Shown here piece after piece: positions 1 to 11,100 of a stretch of DNA of 64,000 bases. This stretch comes from an uncultured Cyclobacteriaceae bacterium (GTDB taxonomy: Bacteria; Bacteroidota; Bacteroidia; Cytophagales; Cyclobacteriaceae): positions 706,001 to 770,000 of the forward strand of contig CALSPM010000005.1 of the NCBI GenBank assembly GCA_943788235.1. The letters are read 5' to 3'. The translations under genes were made by a program, and so were the position numbers. Position 1 is the first letter of the stretch. Each line of letters opens with the position of its first letter. The notes below the pieces were generated by a model. It was given only the letters and a program-made list of their open reading frames with translations. It made no database searches and was not told where the DNA came from.

Positions 1-1094
1 ATGGAATTCATAGAGCTTAAAAACTTTCCTCTTAGGAAATTTTTGAGCATATCAATTTCTGAAAGAGAAGGATAGTTTTGAGCAAGTTCAGTAATAATTT
101 CGTGAATAGCTTCTAATGAATCTTCGGCATTATCGCTTTTCATTTCTGTTGTAATTGTCCAATAAGAGGCTTTGTGAGCATGTGTAATGCATGAATAGAT
201 TCCATAGGTTAATCCTTTTTCTTCTCTTAATTTTTTCATGAGGCGGGATCCGAAAAAACCACCTAAAAGTTTATTGGCGACCGTTAATTTATGGATATCT
301 TGATCCCCTCTATGGATGGTTTGGGCACCCACCCTGAGCGAAGCTTGCACACTATCTGAGCGTTCGATCGTTTGGTGACCATGACTGGGGCGGATCTCGA
401 AACTAGTCATTTGTTTGTCACCTTTATTTATGTTGCCTAAAAGTAGGGCTGTTTTTTCGATAATATTTTCATCAATATCACCGCAAAGCACTACCTTCGG
501 ATTATTTTGGAATTGTAACTGAAAAAAATCTTTGATTTCAAATAGAGATCTCTGTTTGATCTCTGCTTCTTTTATAGAACGGCCATAGGGGTGAGTCGCA
601 CCAAACAGTAATTCATGAAAGTATGAAGTAGCGAAATAGGTGTTTTTCGCAAGTTGCATCTTTATTTGTTCCGCTTTTAAATTCTTAATGACCTTGAACT
701 CGTGGGTCGGGAAGCTGGGTTTAAAAAGTATTTCTTGTAGTAAAGAGAGACTTGAGTGAATATGCTTTTGAGTAGCGAAAAGACGAATACTGGTACCATC
801 AATTGCGGTTTGTATTTCTATGTGAGCCCCCATATGTTCAAAAGCCAACGCTATTTCCTCTCCATTTTTGGTAGTTGTCCCCTCTAGAAGCATTTTACCT
901 GTTAAATAGGCAATACCTGGATTTTTTTCAAACCAACTACCACTTCGGAAAATAATTTCTATCGAGCAGATGGGATGTTGTTTGTCTGGAATGACAAGAC
1001 CCTCAATGTGATCATTCAGTATGACTTTACGGTAGGTCCTAAAATTAAAATTCTTTACGGGGAAAGATGCGGGCGCAAGAGTCCGATCTATCAT
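1..1094 (-). CDS. M16 family peptidase, non-catalytic type (partial, runs off left edge)
   Basis: The gene starts at 1094 and stays open to base 1, giving about 364 N-terminal residues; the C-terminal part lies outside the window. It resembles the insulinase/processing-peptidase family M16. Where a catalytic subunit has HxxEH, this protein reads YLTGK just before MLLEGT, so it looks like the inactive partner of an M16 pair. The second half carries the family block GGFFGSRLMKKLREEKGLTYG, the typical substrate-contacting R/Y region. The start codon overlaps the porV stop in ATGA (1091-1094), which suggests translational coupling to the type IX secretion operon. Its catalytic partner, if there is one, may lie beyond the left edge. 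The lack of zinc ligands is seen directly; the periplasmic role is inferred. Confidence 0.88.
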   Translation of the reverse strand, partial: MIDRTLAPASFPVKNFNFRTYRKVILNDHIEGLVIPDKQHPICSIEIIFRSGSWFEKNPGIAYLTGKMLLEGTTTKNGEEIALAFEHMGAHIEIQTAIDGTSIRLFATQKHIHSSLSLLQEILFKPSFPTHEFKVIKNLKAEQIKMQLAKNTYFATSYFHELLFGATHPYGRSIKEAEIKQRSLFEIKDFFQLQFQNNPKVVLCGDIDENIIEKTALLLGNINKGDKQMTSFEIRPSHGHQTIERSDSVQASLRVGAQTIHRGDQDIHKLTVANKLLGGFFGSRLMKKLREEKGLTYGIYSCITHAHKASYWTITTEMKSDNAEDSLEAIHEIITELAQNYPSLSEIDMLKNFLRGKFLSSMNS

Positions 1095-2299
1095 GAAGAG
1101 GTGTCGAGGGTTTCTTTTTTATTGAAATTAAATAAGAAAGACAACCTGAGGGTATCTCCTAATGGATTGTTTTGCTCTTGAGGAATGAGATAAGATAAGT
1201 CGAGGCCAAAGGTCGAATACCGTACCCCAAAGCCTACGGTAAAATATTTTCTAGCCCCTTTATTTTCATATTCATAAAAATAACCTACCCTGGCAGCTAC
1301 CATTTTTCCATACCAGTATTCAGTACCTATAGAAAAAGTAAGTTCTTGCATTTCTTCACTGAATCCATTGGGGGCATCATTGAAAGAACCAAATGTACCA
1401 CTGATAAACGGACGGTTGGGATCCTTACCCGATGAAATGGTAGGGTTGTCATTACTGTCTCGGATAATAGTTCCGTCGGGATCTCTCGCATAAATAGGAG
1501 GCGTAGGCACCAATAGTTTGTTAATATCGAAGATAAAGGTAAAAGAGTTATACTGATCTAAATTTATTTTTAGTGCCGTCCCAATCCTCAGATTGGCTGG
1601 GATAAAATCTTCAAATTCTTCGCTGGTATAACTGATTTTTTGACCTAAATTAGAGATGTGAGCACCTAAGGAAAAGTCAGTATCTAAACCTCTTATAACC
1701 AGTGGTTTAATATAATAAAAACCCAAGTCAAAGGCAAGACTTTTGCCCGAATTTGCACTGGGGGCTCCTGTGCTGTTTCCCAATAAGTTAGACCAAATGT
1801 ACCTAATACTCAGTCCCCCACTTAGATTTTCGGTTAATTTTCTAGAGTAAGTGGCGTCAAAGGATAATTCACGCGGGTTTTCAATGCCAATGGGTAATCC
1901 AGTTACATCGGTGAGTTGAATTTCCCCTAAATCAAAATATCTCATACTGATACCAAATGCTTGAATTTGATCAATTCTTTTATAGTAAGTGAGATAATTG
2001 AGAGACATATCGTCTACGATATTGCCCAACCAGGGTGAGTAGGAAAAAGAGAAACCTGAGCTAAAATCAATAAAAGCAAGTTTCGCATTATTCCAATGAA
2101 TACTATGGGCATCAGGACTCGTAGCTACACCGGCATCACCTAAAGCAGATCCTCTGCTGTCTGGAGCAAAGCTGACAAATGGAACGGCAACTGAAATGGG
2201 ATTGTCTCCTTCTTGTCCGGTAACACGTACTTGTCCTATGGCAAAAATAGGGAGCCAAATAATGGAAATAAAAAATAAAAATACTTTTATGATTTGCAT
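1091..2299 (-). CDS. porV: Type IX secretion system outer membrane protein PorV (LptO)
   Basis: PorV is an outer-membrane beta-barrel of the FadL-like fold. It receives proteins from the SprA translocon and delivers them to the PorU sortase for removal of the C-terminal signal. This 402-residue protein has an N-terminal signal peptide (about residues 1-22, ending near FAIGQ). The family-typical early segment VPFVSFAPDSRGSALGDAG and then HWNNAKLAF follow, and the rest alternates as barrel strands. Its length fits the family. It lies 19 bases downstream of porU, and this porU-porV order is common in Bacteroidota. The stop codon overlaps the start of the M16 gene. Confidence 0.95.
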   Translation of the reverse strand: MQIIKVFLFFISIIWLPIFAIGQVRVTGQEGDNPISVAVPFVSFAPDSRGSALGDAGVATSPDAHSIHWNNAKLAFIDFSSGFSFSYSPWLGNIVDDMSLNYLTYYKRIDQIQAFGISMRYFDLGEIQLTDVTGLPIGIENPRELSFDATYSRKLTENLSGGLSIRYIWSNLLGNSTGAPSANSGKSLAFDLGFYYIKPLVIRGLDTDFSLGAHISNLGQKISYTSEEFEDFIPANLRIGTALKINLDQYNSFTFIFDINKLLVPTPPIYARDPDGTIIRDSNDNPTISSGKDPNRPFISGTFGSFNDAPNGFSEEMQELTFSIGTEYWYGKMVAARVGYFYEYENKGARKYFTVGFGVRYSTFGLDLSYLIPQEQNNPLGDTLRLSFLFNFNKKETLDTSS

Positions 2300-2318
2300 T
2301 TTATAAGGTAAAGTTAAT

Positions 2319-5300
2319 TCAATTATTTATTATTAACCGCTCAATAGCAGTTCCTTTTGCTTGATCTTGCGTACTGGAAACTTCGATCTGGTATAAATAA
2401 ATTCCTTTTCTAAATGTGCCAAGTGGAAAAGGTAAATAGAGGTCATCAATTTTTTTAGGGCTGTCATCAATTTCAAATAATTCTTTGCTGATGATATTTC
2501 CTCGGGTGTCATATATTATGAGTTTAATTTCTAGAGCTTCACCTATTCGATCATGTTCAAATGTAAAAGTGGTACCATCTACGGCTGGGTTGGGATAATT
2601 CATCACATTGTAAAGCAATAATTTTGGCTCATTGGAAACTATAAAGTTAACGGGGCGATAAGACGTGTTATTGTGTATATCTGAAATTTTAAGGGTCGCT
2701 GTGTGATTTCCAACGGACATATTTCTTAACGGGAATGTGATGCTTCCTGACTGATAAGTATCTAGATCAGCCACGTAATAATCGTTTAAAATATAGAGGC
2801 TCCCATCTTCTAGGGTTAAGGTAATATCTTGATTGATACCGATACCTGATGTATTGATACCACTTGCGTCTACTATTTTGGCAATAAAAAGCATATTTTC
2901 CCCTACCACATCTCCTTCATTGAACGAGTCATCATTGATGTAAAGGCTAATTGCAGGGCGTTCATTGTCTACAGCAGGATTTTCTGCTGTATTACCCATT
3001 ACAAAATCTTTAAAAAAGCCTGTAGCATCACTGGTAAGCTCATCATTTTGGGCATACATTATGATTTTCCCAGATTCAAACCGATAACTGATGTTTTTGG
3101 GAACTATAAATTCAAAAGAAAAATGGCCATTATAGACGGTGGCCTGACCCTCAAAAATTTTATTTTCTCTGACAACATAGGTAAATGTAGGGTTTTCCTG
3201 ACCTAAGGTCTCTTTTTTAGTGATGCGATCATAAACGGAAATATTTATACTTCCATTGAAATCTGTAAGAAATAGGCTGTCAATTGATTGAACAGACCCA
3301 CTAAATCTTATTTTTTCAAGTGCACTTAAGGTGTCGCTACCCAAATCGAAAATATTCAATCCGTTGATACTATCAATAACGATCTTATTTTCTGGATACT
3401 GGAGTTGCAACATAGGGTCCCCTAGCAATGAAAAATTACGGTTATTCACACCAGAAACACTTTCATTTTTGGTAAGTCTCATAATATCTCCTAATCTTAA
3501 GAAGGATCCATTTTCAGTTTTAAATAAATTTTTATGAAATGCCTCGTTGACCAATTCGTTGGAAGAAGCATAAACGGGTCGGGTGGTGGTCAATAAGGCA
3601 ATGGCGCCACCATTTTCGTTGAGCAAGAGCTTTTCGGCACCTGAGGTATTAATTGATGGATCGTCATATCTACCAAATTCACAGGTTGCGGTTAAGAACA
3701 GGGGTAAATAAAAACGATTAGTTAAATCATTAACGAGCGTCGCATCTAGTATATTTTCGACGGCCCATTGGCTTTCATTTCCATGACCCAAATAATCTAC
3801 CACAAAGGTACCTTCTTCAAGAGTGCTGATCAGCGCTTCCCTAGTAAGAAGTGCAGATTCCCGACTGGCCAGTATTTCTTGTGGGAATGCATCCATGTAC
3901 AATTTATTCAGCCGGGTTTGTGGTTGGAAATCACTAAAATAATTGGCAAGGGTTTCAGCAGCCCTCTGATGTAGATTGGCATCTCCATCATCAGCCACAT
4001 AGGTGATGTTGTTTTTCCAAGAACCATACATTCTTTCGCTTGAAGCATAACGAATGATTTTATCAGTCATTTTTTTGGCCTCTTCTTGGGTCTTGACCGG
4101 AAGTCTGCCAATCCCAATTTCTAAACTATGATTGCCCTCGTTATTTTCGATCCATAGTCCTTCTTCCTCTTCCAAAAACCCAAAATAATCATCTGATGAA
4201 TAACTATTGATCGGGTTGACGGAATTTCTAGATTCATAAACAGGAACAAAGTTTGTATTATTGGATATTCGATCTTTGTAATCAAAAGAACAATCCCCCA
4301 TGAGTAACACATAGCGAAAACTATTATTGAGACTTCGAAAATACTTAATTGCATCTCTTAGGGCCGTTAGATCTTGCATACCCGATGAAAATTCATTGTA
4401 AATTTGGCTAGTTGTGACCACCGCAACATCTAACTGGTCATGGACTGAATGAAATCGAGCGAGTCGCTCAGCAGATGCGATAAATTCCGGATGGGTAATA
4501 ATGAGGCCATCCATAGGATTCAGGTCTGAGATGTATTGGTTCAAAATTGGATGAAAGGCGATGGGTTGGGGTAAGTTTTGATTTGAAAATACTACAAAGC
4601 GTTGTTCATCATGATTTAAGGTCGTATACTTATGACTGCCCCCTACTGAGTGGAGGGGCAAACTCTCCACTTGAGGATACGTGATGTCCCAGACTTCTAT
4701 AACCTCACCACTGATGATTTCGTAGGTGATCGTATCTTGTTCTAATAATGGATTTGAAAATAGCATCATGTCATTATGAAGGACTAAATCGCTGGCATAG
4801 GTCAGGACGATCTGATCTAAGTAGCCAATGAGCACGTCATAGCCTGCAACTAGAGGTAGTTTTAGGGTCAAGGTCGTTGTGGCATCATTGACTAAAAATG
4901 TGAAGATTTCATTTTGTATATCCCCTTTTAGATCATAAGTAGAACCCGATTTAGTGTTAATACCCTCATAGCTTATGAGTCCTAATAAAGTTTCATTATT
5001 ATAAATTTCAAAGGCACCTGCTAAGTCGCTTCTGCCCACGACTTTAATGAAGGCTTTGATGGTATCTACTGCGCCCTCAGTTGGGAAATTATAGCTTCTA
5101 CTTTCTCCTACTTTAAAATAAGCCTCAAACCAGTCTCTACCTGAATTCCCCAACAAGTTTACTTCATCTAATTCATGTACTTTACGGGCGATATAGGATG
5201 AAATAATATTGTTTGTTATATCGTAAGTAGTTGCTTCGGTTACCCTTGCACCTTCGGAACCGGCTGCCGTGATAAAGTAATAAGCGGTATCAGAAAAAAT

Positions 5301-5669
5301 ATTTTTTTCAAATTGCCAAAGATCATCTTCCCAAGTCCAATAATTGGGTCCATTTGCATAAAAGAGCAGAAAGTCGTTGTCATCGAAAACACCATCTTCC
5401 AGGCCATAACCTTTGAGGCTATTTTCAATCAGTCCTCGTGGTCTCTCTTCATGATTGGCTTGAGGAAGCATACCTATCCCGTTACCAAATACTTTGAGCG
5501 TATTAGGTTGGCTATAATCTATGCCTATTTGATCAAGAAAATTTTTATCTATTTTATAGATTCCCTCTTGAGTTACCCCAATTTTATACCAATAGCCTTG
5601 ATCAAACAAAGCGGTTTGTCCTACCGATCCAAGCGGGATAAAAAAAAGTAAAGCATATAAGAATTTCAC
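2319..5669 (-). CDS. porU: Type IX secretion system C-terminal signal peptidase PorU (gingipain-type C25 protease)
   Basis: PorU is the cell-surface sortase that cuts the C-terminal signal from type IX substrates and attaches them to the envelope. The 1116-residue product has a signal peptide (about residues 1-18). In its middle is a peptidase C25 domain with catalytic His629 in YLGHGNES and catalytic Cys663 in TATCEFG, both placed as in gingipains. Beta-sandwich-like segments follow. A type IX-like C-terminal region (NYPNPAVDGTTFTFEHDR and later) closes the protein, as in known PorU. It is 35 bases downstream of pssA and 19 bases upstream of porV. Identification is firm because both catalytic motifs and the porV neighbour are present. 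Confidence 0.95.
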   Translation of the reverse strand: MKFLYALLFFIPLGSVGQTALFDQGYWYKIGVTQEGIYKIDKNFLDQIGIDYSQPNTLKVFGNGIGMLPQANHEERPRGLIENSLKGYGLEDGVFDDNDFLLFYANGPNYWTWEDDLWQFEKNIFSDTAYYFITAAGSEGARVTEATTYDITNNIISSYIARKVHELDEVNLLGNSGRDWFEAYFKVGESRSYNFPTEGAVDTIKAFIKVVGRSDLAGAFEIYNNETLLGLISYEGINTKSGSTYDLKGDIQNEIFTFLVNDATTTLTLKLPLVAGYDVLIGYLDQIVLTYASDLVLHNDMMLFSNPLLEQDTITYEIISGEVIEVWDITYPQVESLPLHSVGGSHKYTTLNHDEQRFVVFSNQNLPQPIAFHPILNQYISDLNPMDGLIITHPEFIASAERLARFHSVHDQLDVAVVTTSQIYNEFSSGMQDLTALRDAIKYFRSLNNSFRYVLLMGDCSFDYKDRISNNTNFVPVYESRNSVNPINSYSSDDYFGFLEEEEGLWIENNEGNHSLEIGIGRLPVKTQEEAKKMTDKIIRYASSERMYGSWKNNITYVADDGDANLHQRAAETLANYFSDFQPQTRLNKLYMDAFPQEILASRESALLTREALISTLEEGTFVVDYLGHGNESQWAVENILDATLVNDLTNRFYLPLFLTATCEFGRYDDPSINTSGAEKLLLNENGGAIALLTTTRPVYASSNELVNEAFHKNLFKTENGSFLRLGDIMRLTKNESVSGVNNRNFSLLGDPMLQLQYPENKIVIDSINGLNIFDLGSDTLSALEKIRFSGSVQSIDSLFLTDFNGSINISVYDRITKKETLGQENPTFTYVVRENKIFEGQATVYNGHFSFEFIVPKNISYRFESGKIIMYAQNDELTSDATGFFKDFVMGNTAENPAVDNERPAISLYINDDSFNEGDVVGENMLFIAKIVDASGINTSGIGINQDITLTLEDGSLYILNDYYVADLDTYQSGSITFPLRNMSVGNHTATLKISDIHNNTSYRPVNFIVSNEPKLLLYNVMNYPNPAVDGTTFTFEHDRIGEALEIKLIIYDTRGNIISKELFEIDDSPKKIDDLYLPFPLGTFRKGIYLYQIEVSSTQDQAKGTAIERLIINN

Positions 5670-5704
5670 TACTTTAATTAACGGTTTTAAATTTATAAAA
5701 TTAT

Positions 5705-6394
5705 TTATCTACCTAAAATTTTATGCATTGCAGGCATATTTGAGAGCAATGAGAGCATCAGGTAGATAGGGATCATATAGGGTAAAAAACTAAGCTGAAA
5801 TAGGGCCAGTCCTATGACTATCACCAGTAGCGTCAAGTACCTCAGCTCATTACCGCTCAAAATCATAGATGTAAATTTGAAACTGAGCATTTTTAGGGGT
5901 AAGATCATGAGCAGACTTACAGAAAGACTATAAATTGGGGTGAAATAAATCCAGGAAACCAGAAAGGATGCCTTGACAATGGTTACTGTGAGTAGGGCTG
6001 CGGCGGGCGTAGGTAATCCAATAAACGCATCCGATTGGGTCGAGTCTAAATTGAATTTAGCCAATCTGAAGGCAGCAAAAACAGGGATCAATGCGGCGCT
6101 GTAGGCCAACCAATGTAAATTACTAGGCGTTAAGGTAGTCCACTTAAACAGGAACAATGCAGGGAGCACTCCAAAAGTAACCATATCGGCCAAAGAGTCT
6201 AATTCTTTTCCAAATGAACTGGTAGACTGAAGCAATTTTGCAGTGAAGCCATCTAAAAAGTCAAAAAGACAGCCAATGATAATAAAATATAGGGTGTGTT
6301 GGTAATTACCCTCAAAAACATTTATTATACCTAGCACTCCCGTCAATAGATTGAATGCGGTGAGGAAGTTGGGTATGTGCCTAAATACATTCAA
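5705..6394 (-). CDS. pssA: CDP-diacylglycerol--serine O-phosphatidyltransferase
   Basis: This integral membrane enzyme makes phosphatidylserine from CDP-diacylglycerol and serine, the first step to phosphatidylethanolamine. The 229 residues contain the CDP-alcohol phosphotransferase motif DFLDGFTAK, then G, KEL, DSLAD, at about residues 44-70, with all four aspartates present. The usual Arg of the motif (DGxxAR) is Lys here, a conservative change. Several hydrophobic helices follow. Its start overlaps the stop of the upstream MBL-fold gene by 4 bases. Fused or neighbouring T9SS genes are a common arrangement in this phylum and do not imply a secretion role. Confidence 0.93.
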   Translation of the reverse strand: MNVFRHIPNFLTAFNLLTGVLGIINVFEGNYQHTLYFIIIGCLFDFLDGFTAKLLQSTSSFGKELDSLADMVTFGVLPALFLFKWTTLTPSNLHWLAYSAALIPVFAAFRLAKFNLDSTQSDAFIGLPTPAAALLTVTIVKASFLVSWIYFTPIYSLSVSLLMILPLKMLSFKFTSMILSGNELRYLTLLVIVIGLALFQLSFLPYMIPIYLMLSLLSNMPAMHKILGR

Positions 6395-7029
6395 GATTTT
6401 ACAAAGGGATTGTTCTCTTTTTCATGACCAACCGTAGTACTGGGACCATGACCAGGATAAATTTTGACAGCTTCTGGCAGGGAATATACGTGATTTTTGA
6501 TACTTTTTTCCAAGGTTTTAAAATCACCCCCGGGAAGATCCGTTCGACCAATACTTTCACGAAAAATCACGTCTCCAGCCATGAGAGATTTGTCAGCGGC
6601 GTGGTAGAACATTAGATGCCCTTCAGAATGACCAGGTGCATACAAGATTTCTAATTTGTCAGTCCCAAAGGTAATCACATCCTTTTCGCCCAGTAATTTG
6701 TCGGGTTGGGCTTCCCGATAATTTTGAATACCCATGGTAGGAGCATAGGTCGAGACAGATTTCAGTAAATTCTTTTCCATAGCTGGAATCCATAATGGGA
6801 TTTCATATAATTTTTTTAAGTAATCATTACCAAGCACATGATCGATGTGGCAATGAGTATTAATTATAGCAATTGGCTTTAATTTATTTGTTTTTATGTA
6901 GTCCGTCAGTTCTTTTTTTTCAAAATCTTCATAGCAGCCGGGATCTAAAATGAGTGTCTCAAGGTTAGAACTGGCTAATAGATAAGTGTTTTCGTAGAAA
7001 GCGTTGAATACAAAGGATTTTATGTCCAT
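6391..7029 (-). CDS. MBL-fold metallo-hydrolase (glyoxalase II-like)
   Basis: This is a 212-residue metallo-beta-lactamase-fold hydrolase of the small glyoxalase II/YcbL group. The metal motif is THCHIDHVLGN (HxHxDH, about residues 56-65), with further ligands at APGHSEGH and GDVIF and a late PGHGPST. Glyoxalase II hydrolyses S-lactoylglutathione, but many short relatives act on other thioesters or are uncharacterised, so the substrate is not fixed here. It is the first gene of the minus-strand run through pssA, porU and porV. A 46-base divergent region separates it from the FAD oxidoreductase on the plus strand. Confidence 0.9.
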   Translation of the reverse strand: MDIKSFVFNAFYENTYLLASSNLETLILDPGCYEDFEKKELTDYIKTNKLKPIAIINTHCHIDHVLGNDYLKKLYEIPLWIPAMEKNLLKSVSTYAPTMGIQNYREAQPDKLLGEKDVITFGTDKLEILYAPGHSEGHLMFYHAADKSLMAGDVIFRESIGRTDLPGGDFKTLEKSIKNHVYSLPEAVKIYPGHGPSTTVGHEKENNPFVKS

Positions 7030-7075
7030 AAATAATACATTTTACTGCAAATTTGCTTAAAAAGTCGGTAAGACG

Positions 7076-8113
7076 ATGCAAAAGCGAGATATTTTGATTG
7101 TAGGGCAGGGGCTGGCCGGAAGTTTATTGGCTTTGGAGCTCGAAAAACGAGGGAAAAATGTGATGATCTTGGACAACAACCCGATCGTAAGCTCATCAAA
7201 AGTCGCAGCGGGTTTGTACAATCCTATCACAGGGCGTAAAATGGCCAAAACTTGGTTGGCAGATGAGTTATTTCCAAACCTCTCCAATTACTACCAAGAT
7301 TTAGAAAAAAAAATGAATGCGAGGTTTCATTTTAGCAAAACTATCTATCGTCCGTTCAATAACATTGAAGAACAAAATGATTGGTCTTTGAGAACTATGG
7401 AGCTGGGCTATGTACCCTATATCAAATCGACTTCGAATCATTCCATAGAGGTGGATCAATTACTAGACCCCTTGGGAGGGTTTTTTGTAAATAATTCTGG
7501 CATGGTTGATGTAGCCACTTTGGTAAGTGAATGTAAAAAATATTTTAAAGTCCAAGGTTCGTATATTGAATGGAGCGTACCTTCTGAAGCATTAGAAATG
7601 GAGGAAACGAAAATAAAACTAGGATCCTTTGTGGCGAATCAAATTATTTTCTGTGAAGGGCCAATGGCAGCAATTAACCCTTTGTGGTCTGATTTAAAAT
7701 TTAGATTAGTAAAGGGGGAAATTTTAGATATTTCATGTAGTTTAACCATTGATCATGTGGTAAGTAAAGGTATTTTTATGCTGCCTTATAAAAATTATTT
7801 GAGAGTGGGATCTACCTATGACAATCATAATCAAAACGAGGAGCCTACCGAAAAAGGAAGTCGGGAACTCTTGAATAGGTTAAGTAAGTTATATAATGGA
7901 AATTTGAAGGTATTGAAACATCAGGCAGGATTGAGACCTGCTACTTTCGATAGAAAGCCCTTTGTAGGTTTTCATCACAAACATAATAATGTGGCTATAT
8001 TTAATGGTTTTGGAAGTAAGGGAGTCTCTTTGATTCCGTATTTTGCAATGAGTTTGGCAGACCATATTTGCTTTGGTAAAAAAATTCCTTTGGAGGTAAA
8101 TTCCCTTCGTTGA
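7076..8113 (+). CDS. FAD-dependent oxidoreductase, DAO (DadA/ThiO-like) family
   Basis: The 345-residue protein begins with a Rossmann dinucleotide fold (ILIVGQGLAGSLLALELEKRG, GxGxxG at about residues 10-15). The C-terminal FAD-contacting segment GLRPATFDRKPFVGFH and then FNGFGSKGVSLIPY is typical of D-amino-acid oxidase/glycine oxidase relatives. It probably oxidises an amine or amino acid, but the substrate cannot be read from sequence. Only 3 bases separate its stop from the next gene, so the two are likely cotranscribed. The start at 7076 directly precedes the Rossmann strand, as expected. Confidence 0.88.
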   Translation: MQKRDILIVGQGLAGSLLALELEKRGKNVMILDNNPIVSSSKVAAGLYNPITGRKMAKTWLADELFPNLSNYYQDLEKKMNARFHFSKTIYRPFNNIEEQNDWSLRTMELGYVPYIKSTSNHSIEVDQLLDPLGGFFVNNSGMVDVATLVSECKKYFKVQGSYIEWSVPSEALEMEETKIKLGSFVANQIIFCEGPMAAINPLWSDLKFRLVKGEILDISCSLTIDHVVSKGIFMLPYKNYLRVGSTYDNHNQNEEPTEKGSRELLNRLSKLYNGNLKVLKHQAGLRPATFDRKPFVGFHHKHNNVAIFNGFGSKGVSLIPYFAMSLADHICFGKKIPLEVNSLR

Positions 8114-8116
8114 AAC

Positions 8117-11100
8117 ATGAATTATAAAAAAGTCATATTTCTGCTTATATATATATTAGCGATCTCAACCTCGTTTGGTCAATATTATGATACAGAATTT
8201 GGTCAAAATAGAATTCAATATAAAAAATTTAATTGGTTGTTTTATACTACCAGCCATTTTGATGTCTATTATTATGATGAAGGAGGGAAATATGCCAAAG
8301 AGGCCATTGATTATTTAGAAGATGAATTTAATAGGTTGACAGATGTGTTGGGCTATGCGCCTAGTGCTAAAACTAAAATTGTCATTTACAATTCTTACAA
8401 TGATCTTCAGCAGAGTAATATAGGTATTGATGGTTCTGTTTTCACGATTGGGGGGGAAACGGAATTTATCAAGCTTCAACTTGAAATTGCAAACCCAGGA
8501 ACGGTTCAGGTATTTAAAGAAGAGCTTATTTATCTTTTATCGCGTACTTTAATCAACGATATGCTTTTCGGTGGAAGTCTTAAAGAAGTTTTTCAAAGTT
8601 CACATCTTCTAAAGCTTCCTGAATGGTTTATAGATGGAGCAGCAAAGTATTTGGCCTATGGATGGGATATAAAAATGGATGATTTTATAAGAGATTATTT
8701 AGATGCTAAGCACATTAAGAAAGAAAAAAAGATTCAAGGTAATCAGGCGGGTGCCTTGGGACAAGCCATATGGAACTACATAGCTATTAAATATGGGGCT
8801 TCCAACATATCGAATATTCTTAATTTAACAAGAATTATGCACAAAGAGGATGTGAGCATAAGCAATACGCTAGGAATTAGTTATAAGCAATTTTCTAAAA
8901 ATTGGAAAAATTATTATGCCTTTGGAAAAGATCTAATTGATACCAATTACGAGCCTTTAGCTAAAGAAAAAATTATTGCCACAAATAAAAAAGAAAATCT
9001 ATATTTTAATAATGTAGCAGTCAGTGAATCGGGCAAATACATTGCCTATACTGAAAATTCATTTGGCAAGATTTCTGTTTATCTGAGAGATAGAGATACG
9101 GGCAATAAAACGCGAATCCTTCAAGGAGGGTATCAAGTGGAGGCAGATCACGTGGATCAAAATCTTCCTCTATTAGATTTTGCTGGAGACAATACATTGG
9201 GAATTATTTATTTTAAACGGGGATTTTTATACCTAGCGAGTTATCAAATTGAAACAGGTCTGCTCAATGAAAAACCTCTCACAAGGTTCAACCAAATCAA
9301 AAGTTTTTCTTTGAATCAAAATGGTAGATTGGCAATTATAAGTGGAGATACGGATGGAAAAAGTGATCTCTTTCTTGTCAGTGTATTGAGAAATTCAGTT
9401 CGCAGAATTACTTCTGATATTTTTGATGACATTGATCCAACCTTCATACCCGGTACTGCGGCCATTGTTTTTAGTTCCAATCGTCCCTCGGACGCGTTAA
9501 ATATTTCGGATACAAGTATCAAATATTTAAATCCTCATTTTAATTTATTTTTATTCGATATAGATACAACAACCCGCGAATATTTCAGAATGACCAACAC
9601 GAACACTCGAGATACGAAACCCATATTTAAAAATCAATCGGAATTATATTTTTTAAGTGACCAAAGGGGCATTACCAATGTATTTAAATATGAAATGACT
9701 CAGGGTATTCAAACCCAAGTAACCAATTTTAATAGTAGCCTGAAGGCGTTTGATTTACATTTCGGTAATGATAATGGGATGGTTTTTATAGCTTATGACG
9801 GAGGAGAGGATCATATTTATTATTATCCCAACATAGATATTGAGTCTTCCAAATTCACCACTGAAACGAACCGTCAAAAAATCATACAGGGCCAATATAT
9901 TGCCAAGGTTCTTGATCGGAGAAAGATGGAGAAGCTAAAAAGAGAAAAAGCAAAAGTCAAAGCGAGAGAAGATAGCCTATTAATTCAAGCCCAAAAAGAA
10001 TCATTGAATATGGACAGTACCCAAAATGAGGTATTTGTACCTGTCATAGATCCAGATGCGTTTGTTTTTTCTGAATCTAATCAATCTCAGGAGCCCGATT
10101 ATATAGATACAGAAAACTATAAATTTGAAGAAAGAGAGGTTAAAGTAGAATCAAATAATGGGTTGAAAATAGATTCTTTTTTTAAAAATTACCAACGCTT
10201 ATCCATTGAAAATGAGGTGTGGGGACCTCGGACATATAAACCTCGATTCAGTTCAAACAACCTCATCAATGATTTTGTCTTGGATCCGCTCAGAGGGTTT
10301 GGTTTTTCAGCAGAAATACAGGTGTCAGACATTCTGGAAAATCATGTAATTAATGCAGGGGGTATGGTGACGAGCAGTTTTGATCAAGGTGATTTTTTTG
10401 CAGAGTACAAGTACTTGAAATACTGGATGGATTTTAAAGTTCGGTTGATTCGACAATCCATCTATCTTGAAAATGATGCCGAAAATTTCTTAAGACAGTC
10501 TTATAAATTAAATGGATTGATAGCGGGAGCAGCAGTCCCCTTTACCAATAAATTCAGACTTGAGTTGAATCCCTTTTTGCAGCAAACCAGTTTCAATAAT
10601 CTACAATATGAAAGTGTAAATACCAATGCTGCTGATTATGCTAAGGACAGTCGCATTTTGTATACGGGCTTTAAATTAAAAGGCGTTTTTGACAATACAG
10701 AGGAAAGAGGGTTTAATATTTTACAAGGAACGAGGGCCCTAGTAGAATTTCAATATAATCAATCATTTTCTAAAAATCAATCATTTAATGTGTTTAGGTT
10801 TGACTTGAGACATTATCAAAAAATTCATAATGAACTTACATTGGCTACCCGTATATATATGGGAAAATCATTTGGTCCTAATCCACAAAAATTTCTTTTA
10901 GGAGGCGTACCTAATTGGGTATTAGCACGGACCAAAGAACATTCTGGAGGGGATCCTTTGACCATAGCTAACGAAATCGATAATAGTAATTTGCTTTTCA
11001 CAGAATTTGTAAACCACATGCGCGGCTATGATTTGAATGAGAAATATGGTAATGCTGCTCTCTTGGTAAATATGGAATTGAAATTTCCAATATTCCAATA

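Noticed and set aside
975-1181. Plus-strand 68-residue ORF
   Set aside because: It lies opposite the M16 and porV coding strands and has no family-like content; it is a shadow frame.
5313-5651. Plus-strand 112-residue ORF in the porU gene
   Set aside because: It is fully antisense to a well-supported porU and shows no domain features.
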